Of a stretch of DNA of 64,000 bases, positions 33,725 to 42,426 are shown piece by piece. A program made the position numbers and the translations under genes. Origin of the DNA: Pseudomonas sp. GTDB lineage: Bacteria; Pseudomonadota; Gammaproteobacteria; Pseudomonadales; Pseudomonadaceae. The stretch's first letter is position 1; the number at the start of each line of letters is the position of its first letter. The stretch is taken from NCBI RefSeq assembly GCF_002796985.1, contig NZ_PEKX01000002.1, forward strand, positions 391,448 through 455,447, in the 5' to 3' direction. Under the pieces are notes generated by a model, which was not told the DNA's origin, ran no database searches, and saw only the letters and a list, made by a program, of their open reading frames with translations.

Positions 33725-34348
33725 TCAGGCTTGCGTACCCAGTTGCTCCGCCCGCCGCAGCCAGGTTTGCCGCTGCTCCTCGCTAGAGCCGCGCACCGGG
33801 CTGAACTCCTCCAGGTGGTGCAGGGCGATGCCGCAGGGGGCGAGGATGCAGCGGGTCATCTGCCGATGCGCCGGGGCGCCCTGGCGCAGGCGGTAGTGCC
33901 AGTGGGTCTGGTCATGGCTGACCAGCAGGTCCGCCGTGCGCCCGCTCAATAGCGGCTCGAATTCGCGGGACTCCACCGAGCGGTAGCGAAAGGCGAAACC
34001 CGGTTGCAGCACGCGGTCGAAGAAGCCCTGCAGCAGCGCTGGCAAGCCGCCCCACCAGACCGGGTAGACGAATACCAGATGCTGCGCCCAGTGGATCTGC
34101 CGCTGGGCTTCGAGCACGTCCGGCTCCAGCTTCTGGCCGAGTTCGTAGCCGCCGCGCAGCACCGGGTCGAAGTTCAGTTCGCCGAGCTTGAGCGTATGCA
34201 CTACATGGCCCTTGGCGCGGGCGCCGTGGGCGTAGGCCTCGGCCAGCGCGTGGCAGAAGCCGCCAGGTTTGGGCGAGCCCAGCACCAGCAGCACGCGCTT
34301 GCCATCGCCTTCGATGGGGGTGGCGCCGGAACGGGTTGGCTCAACCAT
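33725..34348 (-). CDS. NAD(P)H:quinone oxidoreductase-like flavoprotein (flavodoxin_2 fold)
   Basis: A 207-residue protein of the NQO1/KefG-type fold. It has KRVLLVLGSPKPGGFCHALA for the FMN/FAD phosphate and VFVYPVWWGGLPALLQGFFDRV, the hallmark isoalloxazine-contacting segment. It probably reduces quinones or related electrophiles with NAD(P)H. Its start overlaps fumC by eight bases, so the two are co-translated. An unusually long N-terminal lead (about 16 residues before the first strand) could mean that a later start is used, but no alternative ATG with a good site is visible. Confidence 0.85.
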   Translation of the reverse strand: MVEPTRSGATPIEGDGKRVLLVLGSPKPGGFCHALAEAYAHGARAKGHVVHTLKLGELNFDPVLRGGYELGQKLEPDVLEAQRQIHWAQHLVFVYPVWWGGLPALLQGFFDRVLQPGFAFRYRSVESREFEPLLSGRTADLLVSHDQTHWHYRLRQGAPAHRQMTRCILAPCGIALHHLEEFSPVRGSSEEQRQTWLRRAEQLGTQA

Positions 34349-35735
34349 TCTGCCCGGCCTCCAGCATGGTTTCCGGGCGCACCCACTGGTCGAACTCGGC
34401 GTCGGTCAGGTAGCCCAGTTCCAGCGCGGCTTCGCGCAGGGTCTTGCCTTCGCTGTAGGCCTTCTTGGCGATCTCGGCGGCCTTGTCGTAGCCGATGTGC
34501 GGGTTCAGCGCGGTTACCAGCATCAGGCCGCGCTCCAGGTGTTCGCGCATCTTCGCCGCGTCGGGCTGCATGCCGGCGATGCAGTGGCTGTTGAAGTTGC
34601 GGCAGCCGTCGGCCAGCAGGCGCGCGGATTCCAGCAGGTTGTGGATGATCACCGGCTTGTAGACGTTGAGCTGCAGGTGACCCTGGCTGGCGGCAAAGGT
34701 GATCGCGGCATCGTTGCCGAACACCTGGCAGGCGAGCATCGACAGTGCCTCGCACTGGGTCGGGTTGACCTTGCCGGGCATGATCGAGGAGCCCGGCTCG
34801 TTGGCCGGCAGCTTCACTTCGGCAAAGCCCGCGCGCGGGCCGGAGCCAAGCAGGCGCAGGTCGTTGGCGATCTTCATCAGCGCCACGGCGAGGGTCTTCA
34901 TGGCGCCGCCCAGGGTCACCAGCGGTTCATGGCCGGCGAGGGCGGCGAACTTGTTCGGTGCGGAGACGAACGGCAGGCCGGAGAGGTCGGCCAGCTCGGC
35001 GGCGATGGCGTCGGCGAATTCCTTCGGCGCGTTCAGCCCGGTGCCGACGGCGGTGCCGCCCTGGGCCAGTTCGTAGACTGCCGGCAGCGCCGCGCGGAGG
35101 GCGCGCTCGGCATAGTCGAGTTGGGCGACGAAGGCGGAAAGCTCCTGGCCGAAGGTGACGGGCGTGGCGTCCATCAGGTGGGTGCGCCCGGTCTTCACCA
35201 GGTTGGCGTGGCGCGCGGCCTGCTGGGCGAGGCCGCCACTGAGCTCGGCGATGGCCGGCAGCAGGTCGTGCTGCACCGCTTGCGCGGCGGCGATGTGCAT
35301 GGCGGTGGGGAAGCTGTCGTTGGAACTTTGCGCGCGGTTCACATGGTCGTTGGGGTGCACCGGCTTCTTGCCGCCGCGACCGTTGCCGGCGATCTCGTTG
35401 GCGCGCCCGGCGATGACCTCGTTGACGTTCATGTTGCTCTGGGTGCCGCTTCCGGTCTGCCAGACCACCAGCGGGAACTGCTCGTCGTGCTCGCCGGCCA
35501 GTACTTCGTCGGCGGCTTCCTCGATCAGACTGGTGATGTTCTCGGGCAACTCGCCCAGTTGCGCGTTCACGCGAGCGGCGGCCTTCTTGATCAGCGCCAG
35601 GGCATGGACCACGGCCAGCGGCATGCGCTGCCCGCCGATGGCGAAGTTCTCCAGCGAGCGTTGGGTCTGCGCGCCCCAGTAGGCTTCGTCGGGGACTTCG
35701 ATAGGGCCAAGGCTGTCGGTTTCGGTGCGGCTCAT
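34341..35735 (-). CDS. fumC: Class II fumarate hydratase
   Basis: A 464-residue homotetrameric, iron-free fumarase of the TCA cycle (fumarate + water to L-malate). Signatures are TGSGTQSNMNVNEVIA, the HPNDHVNRAQSSND active-site segment and the family loop GSSIMPGKVNPTQCE. ATG 35735 gives the standard N terminus (MSRTETDSLGPIEVP); the in-frame extension is rejected. Iron-free fumarases usually help under iron limitation or oxidative stress; the partner flavoprotein fits an oxidative-stress setting. Confidence 0.96.
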   Translation of the reverse strand: MSRTETDSLGPIEVPDEAYWGAQTQRSLENFAIGGQRMPLAVVHALALIKKAAARVNAQLGELPENITSLIEEAADEVLAGEHDEQFPLVVWQTGSGTQSNMNVNEVIAGRANEIAGNGRGGKKPVHPNDHVNRAQSSNDSFPTAMHIAAAQAVQHDLLPAIAELSGGLAQQAARHANLVKTGRTHLMDATPVTFGQELSAFVAQLDYAERALRAALPAVYELAQGGTAVGTGLNAPKEFADAIAAELADLSGLPFVSAPNKFAALAGHEPLVTLGGAMKTLAVALMKIANDLRLLGSGPRAGFAEVKLPANEPGSSIMPGKVNPTQCEALSMLACQVFGNDAAITFAASQGHLQLNVYKPVIIHNLLESARLLADGCRNFNSHCIAGMQPDAAKMREHLERGLMLVTALNPHIGYDKAAEIAKKAYSEGKTLREAALELGYLTDAEFDQWVRPETMLEAGQNG

Positions 35736-35868
35736 GGTGCTTCTCCGGAAAAGGGTCTCGGCCAGTTTAGGCCGCGGCGCGGGTTCCGGGTTCCACAAGG
35801 GCTCAATGGGCGTGATAGAGCGGTTTCAGCAGGCGTTATTGCGCCGGCTGGCGTTTACCAACGTGTAA

Positions 35869-36882
35869 TCACCAGCGAGCGTTCGTGGCGCCGATCCAGC
35901 CCAGGGCGCCGTTGACCGGCACCAGGTCGCCTTCGTCGCTGCGCAGGGCGCCGTCGAAGCGGCCGAACCACTGGCTGGTCTCGACGAACAGCGGGCCCAG
36001 GCGCGGGCAGACGCGGTGCAGCTTGCGCGGGGTGAAGGTGAGTTCGACGCGCTCGTCGGCGCCGCGCAATTGCCAGGGTGACAACGGATCGTGCGGCACC
36101 TGGCGGATATCCACAGGGCCTGGCAGCGGCTGCAACTCTCCACCGAACCACAGGGCGTTCTCGCTCAGGTGGCTGTTTTCCGTCCAGCCGGCGCCGAAGT
36201 TGCCGGCGATGCCGCCGGGCGCGGCGAAGGCGGCGCGGGTCCAGTGGGTATTGAAGGGCCAGACGCCGCGTCCGAAGTCCAGTGCGGCAAAGCTCTGGCC
36301 TTCGCTGCAGTGGTAGGTCTTGTGGCCGAGGGTGAGGCTGCCGCTGATCGGCAGGCCCATTTGCCGGCTGCAGGCGTGGAAGCATTTGCCGTCCATCGGC
36401 ACCACCAGGTTGACCGACTCCAGGTGCGCCGGGCGTTGCACTTCCAGGGCGAGGTTCAGCGGCTGACCGCCTAGGTTCGGCGCGCAGGCGGTGATGCGCA
36501 ACTGGCCGGGTTGCTCGTCGAAGCCCAGGCACAGTTGGCCGTGTTCGAAACGGTGGCTCTGGTTCGGCATATCGGGCAGGTGGCAGCCCAGGCCGAAGGG
36601 GCTGAACTGGGTGCGATGCACCGACTGTCCGGTTTCCAGGTCGAGGAAGTACACGGCGCCGTAACCCAGGTAGTCGAGGTCGGCGATGGTGATCGAGAGC
36701 ATCCAGCCCGGCGCGTTGATGCACCAGTGGTTCCAGCGTTTGCGCCGGCCGGCGTTGCCGGAGAGCTGACACAGCGTCTGCGGCCGCGACGACCAGCCCA
36801 CGGCCGCACTGTTCAGGCGGCCGCGCGCATCGCACAGGGGCGGCGCGGCAGCGGTCGTCGGCGGGTGGGTGAGAATGTTCAT
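35869..36882 (-). CDS. DUF2804 family protein
   Basis: A 337-residue protein without a signal peptide, resembling the DUF2804 family, whose members have a lipocalin-like or AttH-like beta fold. Typical segments are KRWNHWCINAPGWMLSITIA, ADLDYLGYGAVYFLDLETG, ENALWFGGELQPLP and GDLVPVNGALGWIGATNARW. No catalytic motif is recognisable. It lies between fumC and the DUF2059 gene. The function is unknown; the family call is made by eye. Confidence 0.75.
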   Translation of the reverse strand: MNILTHPPTTAAAPPLCDARGRLNSAAVGWSSRPQTLCQLSGNAGRRKRWNHWCINAPGWMLSITIADLDYLGYGAVYFLDLETGQSVHRTQFSPFGLGCHLPDMPNQSHRFEHGQLCLGFDEQPGQLRITACAPNLGGQPLNLALEVQRPAHLESVNLVVPMDGKCFHACSRQMGLPISGSLTLGHKTYHCSEGQSFAALDFGRGVWPFNTHWTRAAFAAPGGIAGNFGAGWTENSHLSENALWFGGELQPLPGPVDIRQVPHDPLSPWQLRGADERVELTFTPRKLHRVCPRLGPLFVETSQWFGRFDGALRSDEGDLVPVNGALGWIGATNARW

Positions 36883-37049
36883 CGGTCACATCCGTGTGGC
36901 AACGCGCCGCAGCATGCCGTTTCATGAACTGTCCTACAAGAGACGCCGGTCACTTCCAGGCCAATTGGCAGTCTCTTGAGCGCATTCCGAACTTAGGCGC
37001 AGAATGGCGGGTCCCACCCGGACACCCTTCAGACTCACAGGACCGCCCC

Positions 37050-37562
37050 ATGACCGTTCTTCGCTCCCTCTGCACCGCAGCACTCCTGGTTGGCTTCAGT
37101 TCCGTGGCACTGGCTGACGCCAACGCCGAGGCGGAGAAATTCCTCAAGCAGGTCCATGCCGACAAGCTGACCGTGCCGGTCTATTCGCAAGTCCAGCAGA
37201 TGCTCGCCCAGCGCTTCGCCCAGGCCAAGGCGCCGGACAGCAAGAAGGCCGTGCTCGATCGCTACCAGGCCAAGGCCAATGCCGAACTGGACCGCGCCGT
37301 GGGTTGGGACAAGCTCAAGCCGGAACTGGTCAAGCTCTACACCAGCAACTTCAGCGAATCCGAGCTCAAGCAGCTGAACGACTTCTATGCCTCGCCGCTG
37401 GGCCGCAAGGTACTGGAGAAGATGCCGCGCCTGACCGCCGAGTCCGCCCAACTGACCCAGGCCAAACTGCAGACCGCGGTGGAGCCGGTGAACAAGCTGA
37501 TGGCCGACATGGACAAGGAGCTGGGCGTGAAAGCCCCGGCCGCTCCGGCCAAGAAACCCTGA
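37050..37562 (+). CDS. DUF2059 exported protein
   Basis: A 170-residue protein with a Sec signal peptide (1-22, FSSVALA|DANAEAEKF). The mature part is helical, with the DUF2059 core (LYTSNFSESELKQLNDFYAS, PLGRKVLEKMPRLTAESAQL). ATG 37050 follows AGGA; the longer frame runs into the divergent promoter region. It precedes bolA by 25 bases and is likely co-transcribed. The periplasmic role is unknown. Confidence 0.85.
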   Translation: MTVLRSLCTAALLVGFSSVALADANAEAEKFLKQVHADKLTVPVYSQVQQMLAQRFAQAKAPDSKKAVLDRYQAKANAELDRAVGWDKLKPELVKLYTSNFSESELKQLNDFYASPLGRKVLEKMPRLTAESAQLTQAKLQTAVEPVNKLMADMDKELGVKAPAAPAKKP

Positions 37563-37587
37563 TTTCCCATAGCGTACGAGGCCTGAC

Positions 37588-37896
37588 ATGAGTATGCGTG
37601 ACCGTATCCAGTCCGCCCTGGGCGCCCTCGAACCGCAACATCTCGAGGTGTTCGACGAGAGCCACATGCACAGCCGCGGGCAGGAAACGCACTACAAGGC
37701 CGTGATCGTCAGCCCGGCCTTCACCGGGCTGAACGCGGTGAAGCGGCACCAGAAGGTCTACGGCGCGCTCGGCGAGCTGATGGGCCAGTTTCATGCTCTG
37801 GCCATGCACACCTACACCCCCGAGGAGTGGGCGGAGCAGGGCCAGGCGCCCGATTCGCCAACCTGCCGTGGTGGCAGCAAGCACGATCTGCACTGA
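37588..37896 (+). CDS. bolA: BolA-family protein
   Basis: A 102-residue stress-morphogen protein of the BolA class-II KH-like fold. The conserved HYKAVIVSPAFTGLNAVKRH segment carries the invariant histidine that, with a monothiol glutaredoxin, coordinates a [2Fe-2S] cluster. An additional His-rich N-terminal part (ESHMHSRG) is normal for BolA. It acts in iron-sulfur trafficking and as a DNA-binding stress regulator in other bacteria. Confidence 0.94.
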   Translation: MSMRDRIQSALGALEPQHLEVFDESHMHSRGQETHYKAVIVSPAFTGLNAVKRHQKVYGALGELMGQFHALAMHTYTPEEWAEQGQAPDSPTCRGGSKHDLH

Positions 37897-38046
37897 TCGG
37901 GCGCGCTGACCAGCCGCATGCGGTAATCGTCCCGCTCCGAGTAGAATGCGACCCCCAGCGCCGGCTCCTGCCGGCGCTGTCATTTTCAGCTTTTGTTCTG
38001 ATTGAGCCCGGTCCGCCCTTTACGCGGGTGACCACTGGAGTGATGC

Positions 38047-38982
38047 ATGACCACCGAAAGAATCGTTGTCGCGGCGTTGTACAAGTTCGTCTCCCTGCCC
38101 GACTACGTCGCCCTGCGCGAACCCCTGCTGCAGGCCCTGCTGGACAACGGCGTGAAGGGCACCCTGCTGCTCGCCGAAGAAGGCATCAACGGCACCGTCT
38201 CTGGTACCCGCGCCGGTATTGACGGCCTGCTCGCCTGGTTGCGCAACGACCCGCGCCTGGCCGACGTCGACCACAAGGAGTCCTGGTGCGACGAGCAGCC
38301 GTTCTACCGCACCAAGGTCAAGCTGAAGAAGGAAATCGTCACCCTCGGCGTGCCGGGCGTGGACCCGAACGCCAAGGTCGGCACCTACGTCGAGCCCAAG
38401 GACTGGAACGCGCTGATTTCCGACCCGGAAGTGCTGCTGATCGACACCCGCAACGACTACGAAGTGGCCATCGGCACCTTCGAGGGCGCCGTCGACCCGA
38501 AGACCAAGTCGTTCCGCGAATTCCCCGACTACATCCGCGAGCACTACGACCCGGCGAAGCACAAGAAGGTCGCGATGTTCTGCACCGGCGGCATCCGCTG
38601 CGAGAAGGCGTCGAGCTACATGCTGAGCGAAGGCTTCGAAGAGGTTTTCCACCTCAAGGGCGGCATCCTCAAGTACTTGGAAGAAGTGCCCGAGGCGCAG
38701 ACCCTCTGGCGCGGCGACTGCTTCGTGTTCGACAACCGGGTGACCGTGCGCCATGACCTGAGCGAGGGCGACTACGATCAGTGCCATGCCTGCCGCAACC
38801 CGATCTCGGCCCTGGAACGCGCCTCTGAGCATTACGCGCCGGGCATCAGTTGCCCGCATTGCTGGGATTCGCTGTCGGAGAAGACCCGCGCCAGCGCCCG
38901 CGAGCGGCAGAAGCAGATCGAGCTGGCGCGCGAGCGCAACCAGCCGCACCCCATTGGCCGTGACCCTCGCGCGGAGATCTGA
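38047..38982 (+). CDS. trhO: tRNA U34 hydroxylase TrhO (rhodanese domain)
   Basis: A 311-residue enzyme of the YceA/TrhO family, responsible for oxygen-dependent 5-hydroxylation of uridine 34 in tRNAs. The N-terminal ferredoxin-like domain (about 1-95) precedes a rhodanese domain with catalytic loop FCTGGIRCEK (C179, C185). A Zn-ribbon-like tail follows, CHACRNP..CPHC. ATG 38047 is preceded by GGAG. It lies in a same-strand run with bolA, the dsbA-like gene and the ABC exporter. Confidence 0.93.
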   Translation: MTTERIVVAALYKFVSLPDYVALREPLLQALLDNGVKGTLLLAEEGINGTVSGTRAGIDGLLAWLRNDPRLADVDHKESWCDEQPFYRTKVKLKKEIVTLGVPGVDPNAKVGTYVEPKDWNALISDPEVLLIDTRNDYEVAIGTFEGAVDPKTKSFREFPDYIREHYDPAKHKKVAMFCTGGIRCEKASSYMLSEGFEEVFHLKGGILKYLEEVPEAQTLWRGDCFVFDNRVTVRHDLSEGDYDQCHACRNPISALERASEHYAPGISCPHCWDSLSEKTRASARERQKQIELARERNQPHPIGRDPRAEI

Positions 38983-38985
38983 TCC

Positions 38986-39621
38986 ATGACCAGCCGCCTG
39001 CTCTATGTGATGGACCCGATGTGCTCCTGGTGCTGGGGCTTCGCTCCGGTAGCCGGGCAGCTGATTGAGCAGGCGCGCGCCGCCGGTGTGCCGCTGGCGC
39101 TGGTGATGGGCGGGCTGCGCACGGGGCAGGGCGCCGCGCTGGAACCGACCACCAAGCGCTACATCCTCGAACACTGGCACGCGGTGCACGACGCCACCGG
39201 CCAGCCGTTCCGCTTCGAAAACGCCTTGCCCGACGGCTTCGTCTACGACACCGAGCCGGCCTGTCGGGCGGTCGTCACCGCGCGCCGCCTGGACGAGGAC
39301 TGCGCCTGGGCGCTGGTCAGCGAAATCCAGCAGGCTTTCTATGCGCAGGGCCGCGACGTCACCCAGGCCAGCGTTCTCAGCGAACTGGCCGAACGTGCCG
39401 GGCTGCCGCGCATCGAGTTCGCCGAAGCCTTCGACAGCCAGGACAACCACCTGGCAACCCTGGCCGACTTCTCCTGGGCGCGCGACCTGGGCATCGCCGG
39501 CTTCCCCACGCTGCTGGCCGAGCGCGATGGCCAACTGGCCCTTCTGACCAACGGTTACCAGCCGCTGGGCGAACTCGCCCCGCTGCTGGAGCGCTGGCTG
39601 GAGCGCGGGCGGCATGCCTGA
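38986..39621 (+). CDS. DsbA-family thioredoxin-fold protein (CSWCW)
   Basis: A 211-residue cytoplasmic thiol oxidoreductase-like protein with the motif CSWCWG (C12-C15) and the helical insertion of DsbA/FrnE-type proteins; a cis-proline appears in IAGFPTLLAE. It has no signal peptide, so it is not a periplasmic DsbA. The start is three bases after the trhO stop, and its end overlaps the ABC transporter gene by eight bases. A role in thiol chemistry or detoxification is possible but unproven. Confidence 0.88.
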   Translation: MTSRLLYVMDPMCSWCWGFAPVAGQLIEQARAAGVPLALVMGGLRTGQGAALEPTTKRYILEHWHAVHDATGQPFRFENALPDGFVYDTEPACRAVVTARRLDEDCAWALVSEIQQAFYAQGRDVTQASVLSELAERAGLPRIEFAEAFDSQDNHLATLADFSWARDLGIAGFPTLLAERDGQLALLTNGYQPLGELAPLLERWLERGRHA

Positions 39622-41407
39622 GCTGGCCGCTGACCGCCTGAGCTGGGCGGAGATTCGCCGGCTCGCTTTCCGTCACCGCAAGGCCCTGCTCCTCGCCAAC
39701 CTGGTTGCCGTCCTGGCCACCGCCTGCAGCGTGCCTATCCCGTTGCTGCTGCCGCTGCTGGTGGATGAAGTGCTGCTGGGCAAGGGTGACGCCGCCCTGC
39801 AGGTGATGAACCACTGGCTGCCCGAAGGCTGGCATAAACCCGCCGGCTACATCGGCCTGATGCTGCTGGTGACCCTGGTGCTGCGCAGCTGCGCGCTGGT
39901 GTTCAACGTGCTGCAGGCCAAGTTGTTCGCCCGGCTGTCCAAGGACGTGGTGTACCGCATCCGCCTGCGCCTGATCGAAAGGCTGAAACGCATCGCCCTG
40001 GGCGAGTACGAGACCCTTGGCGGCGGCTCGGTCAGCGCGCATCTGGTGACCGATCTCGACACCCTCGACAAGTTCGTCGGCGACACCCTGAGCCGCTTCC
40101 TGGTGGCGCTGCTGACCCTCTGCGGCACCGCCGGCATCCTGATCTGGATGCACTGGAAACTGGCGCTGCTGATCCTGCTGTTCAACCCGCTGGTGATCTT
40201 TGCCACGGTGCAGCTGGGCAAGCGCGTGAAGCACCTGAAGAAGCTGGAGAACGACAGCACGGCGCGCTTCACCCAGGCCCTCACCGAAACCCTCGAAGCG
40301 ATCCAGGAAGTGCGCGCCGGCAACCGCCAGGGCTTCTTCCTCGGCCGCCTTGGCGTGCGTGCCCGCGAGGTGCGCGACTACGCTGTCGCCTCGCAGTGGA
40401 AGAGCGATGCGGCCGGGCGCGCCAGCGGCCTGCTGTTCCAGTTTGGCATCGACCTGTTCCGCGCCGCGGCGATGGTCACCGTGCTGTTCTCCGACCTGTC
40501 CATCGGCCAGATGCTGGCGGTGTTCAGCTACCTCTGGTTCATGATCGGCCCGGTCGAACAACTGCTCAGTCTGCAGTACGCCTATTACGCCGCCGGTGGC
40601 GCGCTGGCCCGTATCAACGAGTTGCTGGCCCGCGCCGATGAGCCGCATTACCAGCACCGCCGCGATCCCTTCGCCGGGCAGACCAGCGTCGGCATCCAGG
40701 TGCGCGACCTGAGTTTCGCCTACCGCGACGAGCGGGTGCTGGACGGCCTCGACCTGGACATCGCCCCCGGCGAGAAGGTCGCCATCGTCGGCGCCAGTGG
40801 CGGCGGCAAGAGCACCCTGGTGCAACTGCTGCTCGGCCTCTACCAGCCGCAGTCCGGCAGCATCCGCTACGGCGGCGCGGCACTGGAGGAGATCGGCCTG
40901 GACTGCGTGCGCGAGCAGGTCGCCGTGGTGCTGCAGCATCCGGCGCTGTTCAACGACACGGTGCGCGCCAACCTGACCATGGGCCGCGAGCGCAGCGACG
41001 AAGCCTGCTGGCGCGCATTGGAAGTGGCGCAGTTGGCGGACACCATCCACGCCTTGCCGCAAGGGCTGGACAGCGTGGTCGGGCGTTCCGGCGTGCGCCT
41101 CTCCGGCGGCCAGCGGCAGCGCCTGGCGATTGCCCGCATGGTGCTCGCCGAACCGAAGGTGGTGATTCTCGACGAGGCGACCTCGGCCCTCGACGCCGCC
41201 ACCGAATACGCCCTGCACCAGGCGCTGGAGCGCTTCCTCGAAGGCCGCACCACGCTGATCATCGCCCACCGCCTGTCCGCGGTGAAACAGGCCGACCGCG
41301 TGCTGGTGTTCGACGGCGGACGTATCGCCGAGGACGGTGATCACCAGCAACTGATCGCTGAAGGCGGGCTCTACGCCCGCCTGTACGGCCACCTGCAGCA
41401 GGGCTGA
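39614..41407 (+). CDS. ABC exporter, fused membrane and ATPase domains
   Basis: A 597-residue half-transporter of the MsbA/lipid-drug exporter type. The transmembrane domain has six helices (about 20-320), with ALTETLEAIQEVRAGNRQG as the coupling region. The ATPase domain (about 355-597) has Walker A GASGGGKSTLV, signature LSGGQRQRLAIARMV, Walker B VVILDEATSALDA and H-loop IIAHRLS. It works as a homodimer. Overlap with the dsbA-like gene means coupled translation. The substrate is unknown; lipids, peptides or drugs are possible. Confidence 0.9.
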   Translation: MPELAADRLSWAEIRRLAFRHRKALLLANLVAVLATACSVPIPLLLPLLVDEVLLGKGDAALQVMNHWLPEGWHKPAGYIGLMLLVTLVLRSCALVFNVLQAKLFARLSKDVVYRIRLRLIERLKRIALGEYETLGGGSVSAHLVTDLDTLDKFVGDTLSRFLVALLTLCGTAGILIWMHWKLALLILLFNPLVIFATVQLGKRVKHLKKLENDSTARFTQALTETLEAIQEVRAGNRQGFFLGRLGVRAREVRDYAVASQWKSDAAGRASGLLFQFGIDLFRAAAMVTVLFSDLSIGQMLAVFSYLWFMIGPVEQLLSLQYAYYAAGGALARINELLARADEPHYQHRRDPFAGQTSVGIQVRDLSFAYRDERVLDGLDLDIAPGEKVAIVGASGGGKSTLVQLLLGLYQPQSGSIRYGGAALEEIGLDCVREQVAVVLQHPALFNDTVRANLTMGRERSDEACWRALEVAQLADTIHALPQGLDSVVGRSGVRLSGGQRQRLAIARMVLAEPKVVILDEATSALDAATEYALHQALERFLEGRTTLIIAHRLSAVKQADRVLVFDGGRIAEDGDHQQLIAEGGLYARLYGHLQQG

Positions 41408-42295
41408 TCAGCCGTAGCGGGTGACCTCGAGGAAGGCCACGCAATTGCCCAGGTCGTGGAAGACCCGCGCGCTGCCGATGTCGTTGTAGGGAATGCCCAG
41501 CAGCAGGTCGAGCAGCGAGGCGTCGCTGCGGTAGTGCGGGTGCCAGTCCAGCAGGCCTTCGAGGTAGGCGATATTCGGCACGTTGGGCAGGAAGTTGCCC
41601 ATCAGCAGGCGCCCGCCGGGCAACAGGCGGGCAAACAGGTTGCGAGTCAGGTCGCGGGCATCCTGGTCGTCCAGCACCTCGTAGAGGCCCGGCGAGTAGA
41701 TCAGGTCGAAATGGCAGAGGTCCTGACGGCTGTAGAACAGGTCATCCAGGGTGCATTGCTGGGTCTGGATGCCGAGGGCGGCGTAGCTGGCTTCGACCGT
41801 CTGCAGGGACAGTACCTGGGCATCCAGGGCGGTGAATTCGGCGAAGTGCCCATGACGCAGCGAGCGCGCCAGCTCCACCTCGCGCAAGTGCCCACAGCCT
41901 ACGCAGAGGATGCGTGCCTGGCCGCTGAGATGGTCGCAGCAGCGGTCGATCTCCCGCGCCAGCAGTTGGCGGCGCGAGCGCAGCGCGCGGGATGCGGGGG
42001 CGGAACTGGCATAGCGGAACAGTTCCTCGGTCGGGCCGTCGGGCAGCAGCGAGCGCAAGGTGCTGTCGATGCCATAGAGATAGTCCATCAGCACGGCGTT
42101 GCCGGCGCCTTCGCCCATCGGTCGTTCACGCCGCCGGGGGAAGGGCACCACGCGCGGCGCTTCCGGTGGCGTGGCGCTGCCCGTGGCGAGCGCCAGCAGG
42201 TCGGTTTCGTCATCGCGCAGATGACGCAGCTGCTGTTCGAGTTGCTCGATGGCTTCGGTAAGCGAACCTGGTTGCTGCTGAGTGCGATTGTCCAT
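41408..42295 (-). CDS. Class I SAM-dependent methyltransferase
   Basis: A 295-residue soluble protein. A helical N-terminal part (about 1-115, LTEAIEQLEQQLRHLRDDET and a basic linker) precedes a Rossmann methyltransferase domain with motif I ILCVGCGHLREVELA (about 128-142), an acidic post-I residue in EFTALDAQ and the motif IV region FDLIYSPGLYEVL. Small-molecule or fatty-acid methyltransferases have this layout; the substrate is not known. Its stop abuts the converging ABC gene exactly. It follows the LuxR regulator gene by 131 bases on the same strand. Confidence 0.8.
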   Translation of the reverse strand: MDNRTQQQPGSLTEAIEQLEQQLRHLRDDETDLLALATGSATPPEAPRVVPFPRRRERPMGEGAGNAVLMDYLYGIDSTLRSLLPDGPTEELFRYASSAPASRALRSRRQLLAREIDRCCDHLSGQARILCVGCGHLREVELARSLRHGHFAEFTALDAQVLSLQTVEASYAALGIQTQQCTLDDLFYSRQDLCHFDLIYSPGLYEVLDDQDARDLTRNLFARLLPGGRLLMGNFLPNVPNIAYLEGLLDWHPHYRSDASLLDLLLGIPYNDIGSARVFHDLGNCVAFLEVTRYG

Positions 42296-42426
42296 TGCCG
42301 TTCACCTGGGATGCACTGCTCAGTGAAATGAGTACGCCACTCGCCGGCCTGGCCGGTGGTCCGTCCAACACCTTAGGGACCGTTTGGCCCCGGGCCATCA
42401 TCTGAATGAATGACGGCCACGAAAAT

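Noticed and set aside
34269..35915. 548-residue open frame antisense to fumC
   Set aside because: No recognisable family; fumC on the other strand has all signatures.
39377..41392. 671-residue open frame antisense to the ABC exporter
   Set aside because: A composition shadow of a GC-rich gene: His/Gln-rich, no domain, and the sense frame has all ABC motifs.
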